The position numbers were made by a program, and so were the translations under genes. This document shows, one piece after another, positions 8,446-17,011 of a stretch of DNA of 34,297 nucleotides. The notes under the pieces were generated by a model that saw only the letters and a list, made by a program, of their open reading frames with translations, made no database searches and was not told the origin of the DNA. This DNA is from a bacterium UBP11_UBA4055. Lineage in GTDB: Bacteria; UBA4055. The stretch lies in NCBI GenBank assembly GCA_002382735.1, contig DFZN01000023.1:1-34297 (forward strand), written 5' to 3'. How positions within the stretch are numbered: position 1 is the first letter of the stretch; each line of letters opens with the position of its first letter.

Positions 8446-9588
8446 ATGAAACTGAAGAGTATAATAGTAATTGTTCTGGCAGTAATTGTTCTTTCATGCA
8501 CGAAAGATGACAGCGGTAATGTAAAAACAGTGGCTATCTCTGTAAAAGACTGGTCAAATCCTGAGAAGATTGATCCAATGGATAAGAACATCGGCGATTT
8601 TCTGGAAAAAGACCTCAGGGATTATATGATAGCTGCAGATCAGGCGTATTGGGAAAAAGATTACAAGGAAGCGGCTCAAAACTATCTTTACATTCTCAGC
8701 CACAATATCTATGATATAATCGCGACATACAATCTCGCCTGTACTTACGCTCTTATGAAGGAGCCCGAACTGAGCACAAAATTTTTGTACAGGGCAGTTG
8801 ACCTGGGATTTGTTGATTTCAATTACCTCAAAAAAGACCCTGATTTCGAGTCCGTCAAAGGATTGCCCGTATTCGATAGCGCTATAGACAGCATCGGCCA
8901 GATGATCAAAAATCTCGGGGACGATATCGTCATCGAGACAAAGACTCTTTTAAAATGCCGAATAACTAAACCGCTTGCATTTTATCCCGACAAGAAATAT
9001 ACTGTAGTTATAGGGCTTCACGCATATTCGAGCAATCAGAATCAGATGGTCAAGATATGGAAACATTTTGATATGCCGGAATTTATTTTTGTTGTTCCTC
9101 AAGCCCCTTACGGTGTGCCGATAGGTCAGGCCAATGAGTTCAGATGGAATATTGATGAAATGGACGAATCGCTGATAGGGAAATCTGAGAATTTAAGCGT
9201 GAGTTACATAAAAGATCTGATAACTGAAGTCAAAAAAAGGTATAATGTGAAGGAGATTTATCTTCTCGGGCTCCATCAGGGTGCGACAACAGCGATCGAC
9301 GCGGCAATAAAAAATCCTGATCTTGTAAAAGGTGTTATAGCTTTCGGCCCCGACTATGATATTTCAAAAGTATCAGACGAAGTTTTAAACAAAGCAAAGA
9401 ATGTTAAATTTTTCGTAGTTTCAAGCCCGAACGACATTTATGTTCCTCAGGACAGGTGCGATGCAATTAAAACTAAGCTTACAGACATCGGTTATGATAT
9501 AGTGTGCAAAGAAATAGACGGCGAATTTTCGATCAGCAAGGCGAGTCTGAAAGAATCCGAGAAATGGTTTCTAGGCAAAAAACAGTAA
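8446..9588 (+). CDS. Lipoprotein with TPR-like region and a catalytically degenerate alpha/beta-hydrolase (esterase) domain
   Basis: The 380-residue protein starts with a lipoprotein signal ending at C18 (IVLSC). Residues about 60-125 are helical and TPR-like (the YKEAAQNYLYIL and ATYNLACTYALM pair). Residues about 155-375 follow the dienelactone-hydrolase/phospholipase-carboxylesterase pattern: VVIGLHAYSSN, VVPQAP, a nucleophile elbow and a VSSPNDIYVP strand. The elbow reads GLHQG instead of GxSxG, so the nucleophile Ser is His277. The Asp is kept (D330), but the position expected for the catalytic His reads DGEFS (Phe361). Two of three triad residues are gone, so hydrolysis by the usual mechanism is unlikely; a binding role is inferred. 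It precedes the TPR-GGDEF gene by 29 bases. Confidence 0.75.
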   Translation: MKLKSIIVIVLAVIVLSCTKDDSGNVKTVAISVKDWSNPEKIDPMDKNIGDFLEKDLRDYMIAADQAYWEKDYKEAAQNYLYILSHNIYDIIATYNLACTYALMKEPELSTKFLYRAVDLGFVDFNYLKKDPDFESVKGLPVFDSAIDSIGQMIKNLGDDIVIETKTLLKCRITKPLAFYPDKKYTVVIGLHAYSSNQNQMVKIWKHFDMPEFIFVVPQAPYGVPIGQANEFRWNIDEMDESLIGKSENLSVSYIKDLITEVKKRYNVKEIYLLGLHQGATTAIDAAIKNPDLVKGVIAFGPDYDISKVSDEVLNKAKNVKFFVVSSPNDIYVPQDRCDAIKTKLTDIGYDIVCKEIDGEFSISKASLKESEKWFLGKKQ

Positions 9589-9617
9589 AATTATTTTTTG
9601 GGTAATTAGGGGGCTGA

Positions 9618-11309
9618 ATGAAAAAGCAGATTACAGAACTTGAAAAAGTTCTTGATAAGACGAACGGTAAAGAAAAATTAAAAATATTGATACAGTTGTC
9701 TGAAGTTTATGAGAAGATCTCAGTGGCAAAAAGCATTAATTATGCTCTGGAGTCTCTTGAATTCCTGCAATATATTAAAGGAAATACGAAAAAAGCAGAA
9801 ATTTATATCAGGCTGGGCGATCTCTACAGAACGGTAAATGAATACGATAAAGCGCTGACTTATTATCAGACCGGACTTGAACTTTCAAAAGCATCAAGGA
9901 ACGACAAAAAAAGAGCAGAGTTTTTGAACAGCGTAGGAGAAGTCAGTTTCCGTCTTACCAATTATGATCAGGCACTTGAATTCTATCTGAAAGCTCTGAA
10001 GATAAGAGAGGAGATACACGATAAGAAAGGAATATCGGATTCACTTAATACTGTCGGTAATGTTTATTTCCAGCTGAAAAATTATAATAAAGCTCTTGAT
10101 TACTATCAGCAATCTCTTAAAATAAGGCTGGAGCTAAAAGAAGAGATCCCTATTGCAAAATCATACAATAACATCGGTAATATGTACTCGACACTGAAAG
10201 ATTTCAAAAAGGCTCTTAAGTATTACCATGATGCACTTAACCTTTATATTAAAAATGACGAGAAAAAGCTGGTCTCCTCCGTTCATAATAATATCGGGAT
10301 CATCTACAGGGAAAAAGGAGATCTTAAATTGGCACTGGGGCACTTTAAAAGATCTTTGAAGATAGCAAAAGAGCAAAACCTTCTGTATAATCTTGCCAAC
10401 ACATCGAACGAGGCGGCCAGGACATATTTTGAAATGAAGGAATACAAAGAGGCCGAGGCTTATCTTAAGGCTGCTCTGGCGCAGGCAAAGGTATTAAGCG
10501 CGAGAAATGTCGAGCAGGAAAGTTATCAGATATTCGCCGAACTGTATTTTGAGCAGAAGGATTTCAGATCCGCTTATGACAATTATAAGAAATTCAGCGA
10601 ACTCAAAGACTTGATATACGGAGAACTGTCCGGAAAAATAGCCGAGATACAGTCAAGATATATTGCAGAGCAGAAAGAGAAGGAAGCCGAGATCTACAGG
10701 CTGAAAAATGTTGAGATGGCTAAATATATTAAAGACCTTCAGAAGGCTAACGATATCATCAAGAAGAAGAACAGGGAGCTGACAGAGGCTTATATGAAAC
10801 TCGATCTTCTTGCCCGTACAGATCCGCTTACAAGGCTGTCCAACAGAAGGGATATTCTCGACAAGATAAAATATGAGGCTTTAAAATTCGAAAGGAGCGG
10901 TGAAAAATTCGTTCTCGTGATCTCTGATATTGATAATTTCAAAACCTTTAACGACAGTTACGGGCATGATTGCGGAGACTTTGTCCTGGTCAATCTCGCT
11001 AACCTGATGCGGTCAGTTCTGAGAAAGCAGGATTGTATCGGAAGATGGGGAGGAGAGGAATTCATTTTCCTTATGCCTAAAACCGAGCTTGAAGGCGGTT
11101 CTCTTGTGGCGGAGAAAATAAGAAAAAAGATAGAGAATGAAACATTTTACTATCGGGATATCAAGCTTAACATCACAATGACTTTCGGCGTGAATGTTTT
11201 TGATGCTATAATGGATATAGATTACTGTATTAACAAAGCAGATGAAGCATTATATCAGGGAAAATCAAAAGGAAAGAACTGCGTAGTCAGCTCGGATGAA
11301 ATAGATTAG
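9618..11309 (+). CDS. TPR-domain diguanylate cyclase (GGDEF)
   Basis: The 563-residue protein has no signal peptide or membrane segment. About seven tetratricopeptide repeats cover residues 1-340 (for example YDKALTYYQTGLELSKA, YNKALDYYQQSLKIRLEL). A short coiled coil (about 340-395) leads to a GGDEF domain (about 396-560). The active-site motif is GGEEF (478-482), with the metal-binding DIDNFK upstream and DPLTRLSNRR at the domain start. RKQD (469-472) lies exactly five residues before GGEEF, the place of the inhibitory c-di-GMP I-site (RxxD). It should make c-di-GMP from GTP with product feedback, controlled by whatever the TPRs bind. It is followed after 10 bases by a TPR histidine kinase of similar build. 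Confidence 0.9.
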   Translation: MKKQITELEKVLDKTNGKEKLKILIQLSEVYEKISVAKSINYALESLEFLQYIKGNTKKAEIYIRLGDLYRTVNEYDKALTYYQTGLELSKASRNDKKRAEFLNSVGEVSFRLTNYDQALEFYLKALKIREEIHDKKGISDSLNTVGNVYFQLKNYNKALDYYQQSLKIRLELKEEIPIAKSYNNIGNMYSTLKDFKKALKYYHDALNLYIKNDEKKLVSSVHNNIGIIYREKGDLKLALGHFKRSLKIAKEQNLLYNLANTSNEAARTYFEMKEYKEAEAYLKAALAQAKVLSARNVEQESYQIFAELYFEQKDFRSAYDNYKKFSELKDLIYGELSGKIAEIQSRYIAEQKEKEAEIYRLKNVEMAKYIKDLQKANDIIKKKNRELTEAYMKLDLLARTDPLTRLSNRRDILDKIKYEALKFERSGEKFVLVISDIDNFKTFNDSYGHDCGDFVLVNLANLMRSVLRKQDCIGRWGGEEFIFLMPKTELEGGSLVAEKIRKKIENETFYYRDIKLNITMTFGVNVFDAIMDIDYCINKADEALYQGKSKGKNCVVSSDEID

Positions 11310-11319
11310 ATCCAAAATA

Positions 11320-13575
11320 ATGAATAATAACGGTAAAATATCGGACAGGTCAGATAAGGGCACAGTTTCTGATTTTGATGAAGTTAAGAGAAAACTTCAC
11401 GAGGATTTAAAAGACAGCAAGGGTGATCACAGGCTGCGTACTCTGCTTGATCTTGGAAGTTTGTATCTTGAAGAGAAAAAGTTCCAGGATTCCGAAAAAT
11501 ATCTGCTTGAAGCTGTTAACATCTCAGATAAAGGGACTGACCGGTCTATAGTATCGCTTCTGTACAAGAATCTTGGGGAAGTATGCTTGAAACTTTTCAA
11601 GCTTCCCGATGCTCTGAACTATTTTTTAAAGGCACTTGAACTTACTCCGGAAAAAAATAAAATAGCTGTTTCATTCATTTACAGCGGATTAGGCGACGCA
11701 ATGACCAAAATGACAAAAATGGATGAGGGCTTAAATTATTATTTCAAATCGCTCGAGCTCCGAACGCAGCTTAAATTTTGGATGGGTATTTCGGAAGTAA
11801 TCAACAAGATTGGTGTGAATTACTTCTATCAGAGTGATTACAATAAAGCACTGGAATATTTCAATCAGTCACTTAAGATTAGAGAGAAAAGACATGAGAA
11901 CGAGGAAGCTGTCGCAGCCTGTCTCAATAACATAAGTCTTGCCTGTTACCATAAAGGAGATTACCCGAAAGCTCTTGAGTACTGCCTGAAGACGCTCAGT
12001 ATTTACCAAAGAACAAGAAATCCTGAAAAGCAGGGGATGTGCTATAATAATCTCGGTCTGATTTATTTTGAGACATCACTGTTCTCAGAAGCTCTGGAAT
12101 GCCAATTCAAAGCTTTGAAGCTGAAGGAAAGAACGAACAATCCGCCCTTCATTGCAAATACTCTCTCGAATATCGGAATGATATATTCAAGGCTGTATAA
12201 TCTGGAAAAAGCTCTGGACTATTGCCTTAAAGCTCTTGTAATGAGAAAGTCGGTCGATGATAAAAGGGGTATCGCGAACTCATATAACGATCTCGGAAGG
12301 ATCTATGACAAAATGAACCAATTTGATAAGGCAGTTCCTTTTTTTGAAGAGTCCATCAAAATGAGAAGGGATATGAATTTCCTCTCAGGTTTGTCAGAAT
12401 CTCTTGAGAATCTCGGAATGCTGTATTTAAAAAAGAACGATCTGCTGAAAGCCGAGACTTATCTTTTCGAAGCGAAAAATATTGCCGAGAAAATGGATTA
12501 TAAAAAAACAGTTTCAGGTATATACAGAAACATTGCCAGTCTTTATATGATGAAAGAAATGTATGAGGAAGCTCTTGTTTATATAAAAAGATCACAAATG
12601 ATAGCTGAAGAACTGGGTTTGAAAGATAAGATCAGGGATGCGAATAAGATCCTTTCAGAGATATACGGCAGAAGAAATAATTTTAAAAAAGCTTTAGGCT
12701 ACTATGTGATGTATTCAAAGCTTAACGAAGAAATATTAAGCATAGAGAAGCAGCACGAACTGAACGCGATCTCGCACAAATATGAAAATTATAAAAGGCA
12801 GAAAGAGAATGAGAACTACAGAATAAGGAATGCTGAACTTTCAAGACTCAACAGGGAGCTGAAGAGATCAAAGAACGAACTCATGAAGTCAAACTCTGCC
12901 AAAGATAAATTTTTCAATATAATCGCCCATGATCTCAAGAACCCTTTTTCAATACTTTATACAACATCCGAGATACTCATCACATATTTCGATGAGCTGA
13001 CCGTTAAGAAGCAGAAGGAATATATAAAGACGATAAATACATCGACCCTTCACCTTCTGAGGCTTATCGAGAATCTGCTTGAGTGGTCAAGGACACAGAG
13101 CGGGCTCAAGAATTTTAACCCTGTCGAATTCGATTTTTCTGAAATTGTCAGGTCAAGTTATGAACTTTTAAGACCCGGTGCTGAATTGAAGAACATCGCT
13201 TTGAAAATGAACGATCCGGGAGAGGTTTTTATTACAGGCGATAAGAATATGCTTAAAACGGTGATAAGGAACCTGATAACCAACGCTGTGAAATTTACTA
13301 AACCTGAAGGCCGTATAGAAATAAACTACAATATTTCAGGGCGCAGACTCATTTTTAAAGTGACCGATACGGGAGTGGGTATCAGAAAGAAAGATATATC
13401 GAAAGTATTCGCTATTGACAAGCACTATTCTACGACCGGAACATCCAACGAGAAAGGCACCGGGATCGGGCTTCTTCTCTGCAAAGAGTTCATAGATAAA
13501 CACAAAGGTAAAATGACGGCAGAAAGCATCTTCAGGAAAGGAAGCACTTTCGGATTTGAGCTGCCGTTAAAATGA
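11320..13575 (+). CDS. TPR-domain sensor histidine kinase
   Basis: The 751-residue protein appears cytoplasmic. About ten TPRs fill residues 30-480 (for example YNKALEYFNQSLKIREKR), then a coiled coil (about 485-525) and a HisKA/HATPase pair. The phospho-acceptor is H537 in FFNIIAHDLKNPFSIL. N-box VIRNLITNAVKFT, G1 DTGVGIRKKD and G2 GTGIGLLLCKEF are all present. No receiver domain or response regulator is adjacent, so the target is unknown. Its TPR half resembles that of the preceding diguanylate cyclase, suggesting a shared origin or shared partner. The ATG at 11320 has only a weak ribosome site, so coupling to the upstream gene is possible. It converges with cvpA, leaving a single base between the ends. 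Confidence 0.9.
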   Translation: MNNNGKISDRSDKGTVSDFDEVKRKLHEDLKDSKGDHRLRTLLDLGSLYLEEKKFQDSEKYLLEAVNISDKGTDRSIVSLLYKNLGEVCLKLFKLPDALNYFLKALELTPEKNKIAVSFIYSGLGDAMTKMTKMDEGLNYYFKSLELRTQLKFWMGISEVINKIGVNYFYQSDYNKALEYFNQSLKIREKRHENEEAVAACLNNISLACYHKGDYPKALEYCLKTLSIYQRTRNPEKQGMCYNNLGLIYFETSLFSEALECQFKALKLKERTNNPPFIANTLSNIGMIYSRLYNLEKALDYCLKALVMRKSVDDKRGIANSYNDLGRIYDKMNQFDKAVPFFEESIKMRRDMNFLSGLSESLENLGMLYLKKNDLLKAETYLFEAKNIAEKMDYKKTVSGIYRNIASLYMMKEMYEEALVYIKRSQMIAEELGLKDKIRDANKILSEIYGRRNNFKKALGYYVMYSKLNEEILSIEKQHELNAISHKYENYKRQKENENYRIRNAELSRLNRELKRSKNELMKSNSAKDKFFNIIAHDLKNPFSILYTTSEILITYFDELTVKKQKEYIKTINTSTLHLLRLIENLLEWSRTQSGLKNFNPVEFDFSEIVRSSYELLRPGAELKNIALKMNDPGEVFITGDKNMLKTVIRNLITNAVKFTKPEGRIEINYNISGRRLIFKVTDTGVGIRKKDISKVFAIDKHYSTTGTSNEKGTGIGLLLCKEFIDKHKGKMTAESIFRKGSTFGFELPLK

Positions 13576-13576
13576 T

Positions 13577-14218
13577 CTACTCTTCTTCAGTCTTTTTCTC
13601 AACAGGTTTCTCCGCTGGAACAAAATCTTCAAGACCTTCATGAGCTTTTACCGCATCAAGCTGTTTTGCTGAGCTTGCAGCCTGTTTAGCCTTCTGAGAT
13701 TCCATAAATTTTATCGGGTTTTTGAGAGTTTCAGTAAGATAGTCTGAAATATCCTGAAAAAGGTCTTCGGTGCCCACACCAAGTATTCCGTAGGTCAGTT
13801 TGTAGGATCTCGGTGTTATAAGATTGTCCGGAAGCCTGCGAAGTACGGGTAAAGTATAAATAAAAGAAAATATTACAGAATAAATAATTACAGTTTTCAG
13901 TACCGCAAAAATATAAGTTACGACCAGCCCTGTGGATTTGGGGATCTTTTTACCGGCCTCGATAATCCTTTTACCTGCAATTGAAGTGAATACGAAAAAA
14001 ACTACTACGGCTACAAGAGCGTAGGACGCATATCCGGCGAAACTGGGGTTGTTAATAAAGTTCATCAGGATCTTTGATACCGGCATATAAAAAGCCCCTG
14101 CCATTCTGACGATCAAAAAGAAACCGATCACGAAGTGCATATCCTCGGTGCATCCCTTTTTGCCCGCCCTGTTCAAAGTAAGGATAAGCATTAATATAAG
14201 AAGGATATCGAATATCAT
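13577..14218 (-). CDS. CvpA-family inner-membrane protein
   Basis: The 213-residue minus-strand protein has about four hydrophobic segments: residues 2-16, a stretch near 28-50, YALVAVVVFFVFTSIAG, and VVTYIFAVLKTVIIYSVIF. A soluble C-terminal tail follows (about 135-213), ending in an Ala/Lys/Glu-rich region. This pattern and the 'GKRIIEAGKKI' loop fit the CvpA (colicin V production) family, a membrane protein linked in other bacteria to envelope stress tolerance. A GGGAG ribosome site precedes the ATG on the minus strand, and a good promoter lies further upstream. Assignment rests on topology more than on strong motifs. Confidence 0.65.
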   Translation of the reverse strand: MIFDILLILMLILTLNRAGKKGCTEDMHFVIGFFLIVRMAGAFYMPVSKILMNFINNPSFAGYASYALVAVVVFFVFTSIAGKRIIEAGKKIPKSTGLVVTYIFAVLKTVIIYSVIFSFIYTLPVLRRLPDNLITPRSYKLTYGILGVGTEDLFQDISDYLTETLKNPIKFMESQKAKQAASSAKQLDAVKAHEGLEDFVPAEKPVEKKTEEE

Positions 14219-14265
14219 GTTTTAACTCCCTGTTTTTTAAATTCCGGTAAAATCAAGACAATTGT

Positions 14266-14294
14266 AAAATAACAGTATTTATCATTTATGTCAA
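14266..14294 (-). promoter_or_regulatory. Candidate sigma70-type promoter for the cvpA-like gene
   Basis: On the minus strand TTGACA (14294-14289) and TATTTT (14271-14266) are exactly 17 bases apart, about 48 bases before the cvpA start. It is one of the clearest promoters in the window and shares the TATTTT box with the one before guaB. Confidence 0.5.
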
Positions 14295-14322
14295 TACCAT
14301 AAACAAATTATTTTTTATGCGT

Positions 14323-14760
14323 TCAATCTATCATGAATGTTGCCGGACCGTTATTGACCATGCTTATCTCCATGTGCGCGCCGAATACTCCTTCGGAGAT
14401 ATTCAGACCCGTTTTTTTCAGCTCCTTAACAAATGCGTTATATATCACTTTTGCTTTCTCCGGCGGCGCGGCAAGAGAGAAGCCCGGTCTCCTTCCCTTC
14501 CTGGTATCTGCATAAAGAGTAAATTGAGAAACAGCCGCGATATCTCCTCCGATATCTTTAACTGAAAGGTTCATTTTGCCTTCCGCATCCTCAAATATTC
14601 TCAAATTGGTAATTTTATCTATAAAATACGGGATTGAACTTTCATCATCGTCAGCCCCTATTCCAATGAACAGCAGAAGCCCTTTTCCCGAAGATGAAAC
14701 CGGCGATCCGTCCGCCATTATGTTCACGCTATCGGTTCTCTGAAGCAGAATTTTCATCAT
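14323..14760 (-). CDS. dtd: D-aminoacyl-tRNA deacylase
   Basis: The 145-residue enzyme removes D-amino acids (and glycine mis-charged on tRNA-Ala) from tRNA. The diagnostic motifs are present: SQFTLYAD (catalytic SQFTL) and NNGPATFMID (the cross-subunit GP motif, usually NGPVT) at the C-terminus. The GKGLLLFIGIG and KITNLRIFEDAEGKMNLSV segments also match the family. Length is typical. Two adjacent ATG codons open the gene; an AAGGA ribosome site fits either, and the second (14757) matches family starts better. The gene stands alone on the minus strand, divergent from the flavin reductase gene. Confidence 0.93.
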   Translation of the reverse strand: MMKILLQRTDSVNIMADGSPVSSSGKGLLLFIGIGADDDESSIPYFIDKITNLRIFEDAEGKMNLSVKDIGGDIAAVSQFTLYADTRKGRRPGFSLAAPPEKAKVIYNAFVKELKKTGLNISEGVFGAHMEISMVNNGPATFMID

Positions 14761-14794
14761 TTAATCCTTGCAAATTTCTTTTCTTTTCTCCATA

Positions 14795-14807
14795 TATAAT
14801 TTATAAT
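14795..14807 (+). promoter_or_regulatory. Double TATAAT box in the dtd / flavin reductase divergent region
   Basis: TATAAT occurs at 14795-14800 and again at 14802-14807, 21-28 bases before the plus-strand ATG at 14828. The 67-base gap separates two divergent genes and must hold start signals for both. No convincing -35 box is at ideal spacing (TTGCAA at 14768-14773 is 21 bases from the first box). Confidence 0.3.
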
Positions 14808-14827
14808 AAAAAACCGGAGATGTAAAC

Positions 14828-15358
14828 ATGAAAAGAGATATAATCAAGCCGGATAATTTCAGAACGGATATTTTTGAACTCTGGGATAAGCAGTGGCTGC
14901 TCCTTACGGCCGGAGAGCTCGATCACGAAGCGTTTAACTCAATGACAGTTGCATGGGGGAGTATCGGCGTAATGTGGAATAAACCTTTCGTTCAGGTAGT
15001 TGTCAGACCGACAAGACATACCATTAATTTTATTGAGAAATTCGACACCTTCACCTTATGTGCTTTCGGAGAGGAATTCAGGAATAAACTGAGATATTTC
15101 GGCAGGGTCAGCGGGAAGGACGAAAATAAAGCTGAAAGATCAGGATTGAAAGTAATTCCTTCAGAAAAAATTGAATGTCCGGCTTACGATGAAGCTGAAC
15201 TGATAATCGAATGCAGAAAAATATATTCCTCAAGATTCACCCCGTCAGAATTTATTGATCCCGTCATAGAAAGCAAATACCCCGATAAAGATTACCATCA
15301 TGTTTTTTACGGGGAGATATTAAAAATCTCCGGCACTGATAAGTATTCCGGGAACTGA
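14828..15358 (+). CDS. Flavin reductase-like (FMN-binding split barrel) protein
   Basis: The 176-residue protein has the flavin_reduct pattern: FNSMTVAWGSIGVMWNKPF (residues about 38-56) is the flavin-binding strand-loop, followed by VQVVVRPTRHT, the FTLCAFGEEF segment, and 'YFGRVSGKDENK' with the usual GR.SG.D cluster. Relatives reduce or bind FMN with NAD(P)H for oxygenases or ferric compounds. No partner oxygenase is nearby, so the physiological role is open. It is a single-gene unit in front of the guaB leader. Start ATG 14828 follows a CGGAGAT ribosome site. Confidence 0.85.
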   Translation: MKRDIIKPDNFRTDIFELWDKQWLLLTAGELDHEAFNSMTVAWGSIGVMWNKPFVQVVVRPTRHTINFIEKFDTFTLCAFGEEFRNKLRYFGRVSGKDENKAERSGLKVIPSEKIECPAYDEAELIIECRKIYSSRFTPSEFIDPVIESKYPDKDYHHVFYGEILKISGTDKYSGN

Positions 15359-15390
15359 TTAACTGCGCCAAAACATAAAAACATTTAGTC

Positions 15391-15419
15391 TTGACTATAT
15401 CGGGTAATTTCATTATTTT
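15391..15419 (+). promoter_or_regulatory. Candidate promoter for guaB leader
   Basis: TTGACT at 15391-15396 and TATTTT at 15414-15419 are 17 bases apart. A transcript starting just downstream would have a leader of roughly 110 bases containing the hairpin at 15494-15516 before guaB. The alternative is that this gap only carries the end of the flavin reductase transcript. Confidence 0.35.
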
Positions 15420-15493
15420 TGATACTTCATGTAAACGCACAGGGATATATGTGTATCTTTATTAAAAATATGCGTGAAAAAAACAGAAAAACG

Positions 15494-15516
15494 ACCGCCG
15501 GCAAGGGCGGTTTTTT
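15494..15516 (+). terminator. Hairpin plus T-tract 21 bases before guaB (terminator or attenuator)
   Basis: A 6-bp GC-rich stem, ACCGCC (15494-15499) with GGCGGT (15506-15511), closes a GGCAAG loop and runs straight into six T residues (15511-15516). It has the form of an intrinsic terminator. It lies 136 bases after the flavin reductase stop and just before the guaB ribosome site (GAGGTGG, 15527-15533), so it could end the upstream transcript or attenuate guaB. Confidence 0.65.
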
Positions 15517-15537
15517 GCTTAAAAATGAGGTGGACCT

Positions 15538-16986
15538 ATGGAAAAAATACTTGATACCGGACTGACATTCGACGATGTTCTCCTGCTGCCGATGAAAAGC
15601 TCGGTTCAACCGTCTGAGGCTGACACAACTACATTTCTGACTAAGAATATCAAGCTGAACATCCCGATAATATCTGCGGCAATGGATACAGTTTCGGAGT
15701 ACCATATGGGGATAGCAATGGCAAGAGAGGGCGGAATGGCCGTTATCCATAAGAACATGACACCAGAGGAACAGGCGGTCGAAGTAGATAAGGTCAAAAG
15801 GTCAGAGAGCGGAATGATAACTGATCCTGTAACGATCGGTCCGGATGCCCGTCTGAGGGAAGTATTCAGCCTTATGGAAAAATTCTCCATATCAGGAGTT
15901 CCAGTAGTTGAAGGCACAAAGCTCGTCGGGATAATAACCAACAGGGATATCAGGTTCGAATACAAGGACGATATACAGGTTAAAGATATCATGACGAAAT
16001 GCCCGCTTGTAACAGGTAAGGAAGGGACATCTCTGGAAGAAGCTAAATTAATTCTTCAGAAGAACAAGATAGAGAAACTGCCTATAGTTGATGATGAATA
16101 TAATCTTAAAGGCATGATCACTTTCAAGGATATAAAAAAGAAAGAGAGTTTCCCGAATGCCTGCAAAGACAGCGCGGGGAGACTGAGGGTAGCCGCAGCC
16201 ATCTCGGCGAACGGCGACGATAAAAGGATAAAGCTTCTGATGAACTCCAAGGTCGATGTTGTTGTTATCGACAGTGCTCACGGGCACCATGAGGATATAG
16301 CTAAAGAGATCAGAAGGATCAAGAAGAAATATAGTATCGAGATAATTGCAGGCAATATTGCAACGGCCGAAGGAGCCGAAGCACTGATAAAGGCGGGAGC
16401 GGATGCGGTCAAGGTAGGCATCGGACCCGGCTCGATCTGCACGACCAGGGTCGTGGCGGGAGTAGGCGTACCGCAGATAACGGCTATCATGAACGCTGTC
16501 AAAGCGTGCAAAAAGCACGGAATACCCGTTATCGCGGACGGCGGGATCAAGTACTCCGGCGATATAGCCAAGGCTATAGGAATGGGAGCGGACTGCGTGA
16601 TGCTCGGCTCCATGCTCGCCGGCACGGATGAGGCTCCGGGCGAAATGATCCTGTTCGAGGGCAGGCAGTTCAAAGCTTACAGGGGAATGGGATCGATAGG
16701 CGCTATGAGGAAAGGTTCGGCGGACAGATATTTCCAGCTGGCCTCCACAAAATTCGTACCTGAAGGGATAGAAGGAAGGATACCTTACAAGGGGAGGGTC
16801 GCGAATACGATCTATCAGATGGTCGGAGGCTTAAGGCAGGCTATGGGTTACTGCGGGGTCAAAAATATTGAGGAAATGAAAGAAAAGACTCAGTTCATCC
16901 GCATGACACACTCGGGTCTTATCGAAAGCCACCCTCACGATGTTCATATAACAAGAGAAGCTCCGAATTACGAAATAAGACACTGA
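15538..16986 (+). CDS. guaB: Inosine-5'-monophosphate dehydrogenase
   Basis: The 482-residue enzyme oxidises IMP to XMP with NAD+, the committed step to GMP. The TIM barrel is split by two CBS domains (about 95-205; 'MTDPVTIGPDA' is replaced here by ITDPVTIGPDARLRE). The catalytic Cys is C301 in GPGSICTTRVVAGVGVPQ. The IMP-site segments DGGIKYSGDIAKAIGMGAD and YRGMGSIGAM and the C-terminal flap arginine-tyrosine region (GRIPYKGRV) are intact. Full length and motifs support an active enzyme. Strong GAGGTGG ribosome site; a hairpin with T-tract lies directly upstream and may regulate it. Confidence 0.97.
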   Translation: MEKILDTGLTFDDVLLLPMKSSVQPSEADTTTFLTKNIKLNIPIISAAMDTVSEYHMGIAMAREGGMAVIHKNMTPEEQAVEVDKVKRSESGMITDPVTIGPDARLREVFSLMEKFSISGVPVVEGTKLVGIITNRDIRFEYKDDIQVKDIMTKCPLVTGKEGTSLEEAKLILQKNKIEKLPIVDDEYNLKGMITFKDIKKKESFPNACKDSAGRLRVAAAISANGDDKRIKLLMNSKVDVVVIDSAHGHHEDIAKEIRRIKKKYSIEIIAGNIATAEGAEALIKAGADAVKVGIGPGSICTTRVVAGVGVPQITAIMNAVKACKKHGIPVIADGGIKYSGDIAKAIGMGADCVMLGSMLAGTDEAPGEMILFEGRQFKAYRGMGSIGAMRKGSADRYFQLASTKFVPEGIEGRIPYKGRVANTIYQMVGGLRQAMGYCGVKNIEEMKEKTQFIRMTHSGLIESHPHDVHITREAPNYEIRH

Positions 16987-17011
16987 GAAAAAATTTTACG
17001 GGATCAGATAT

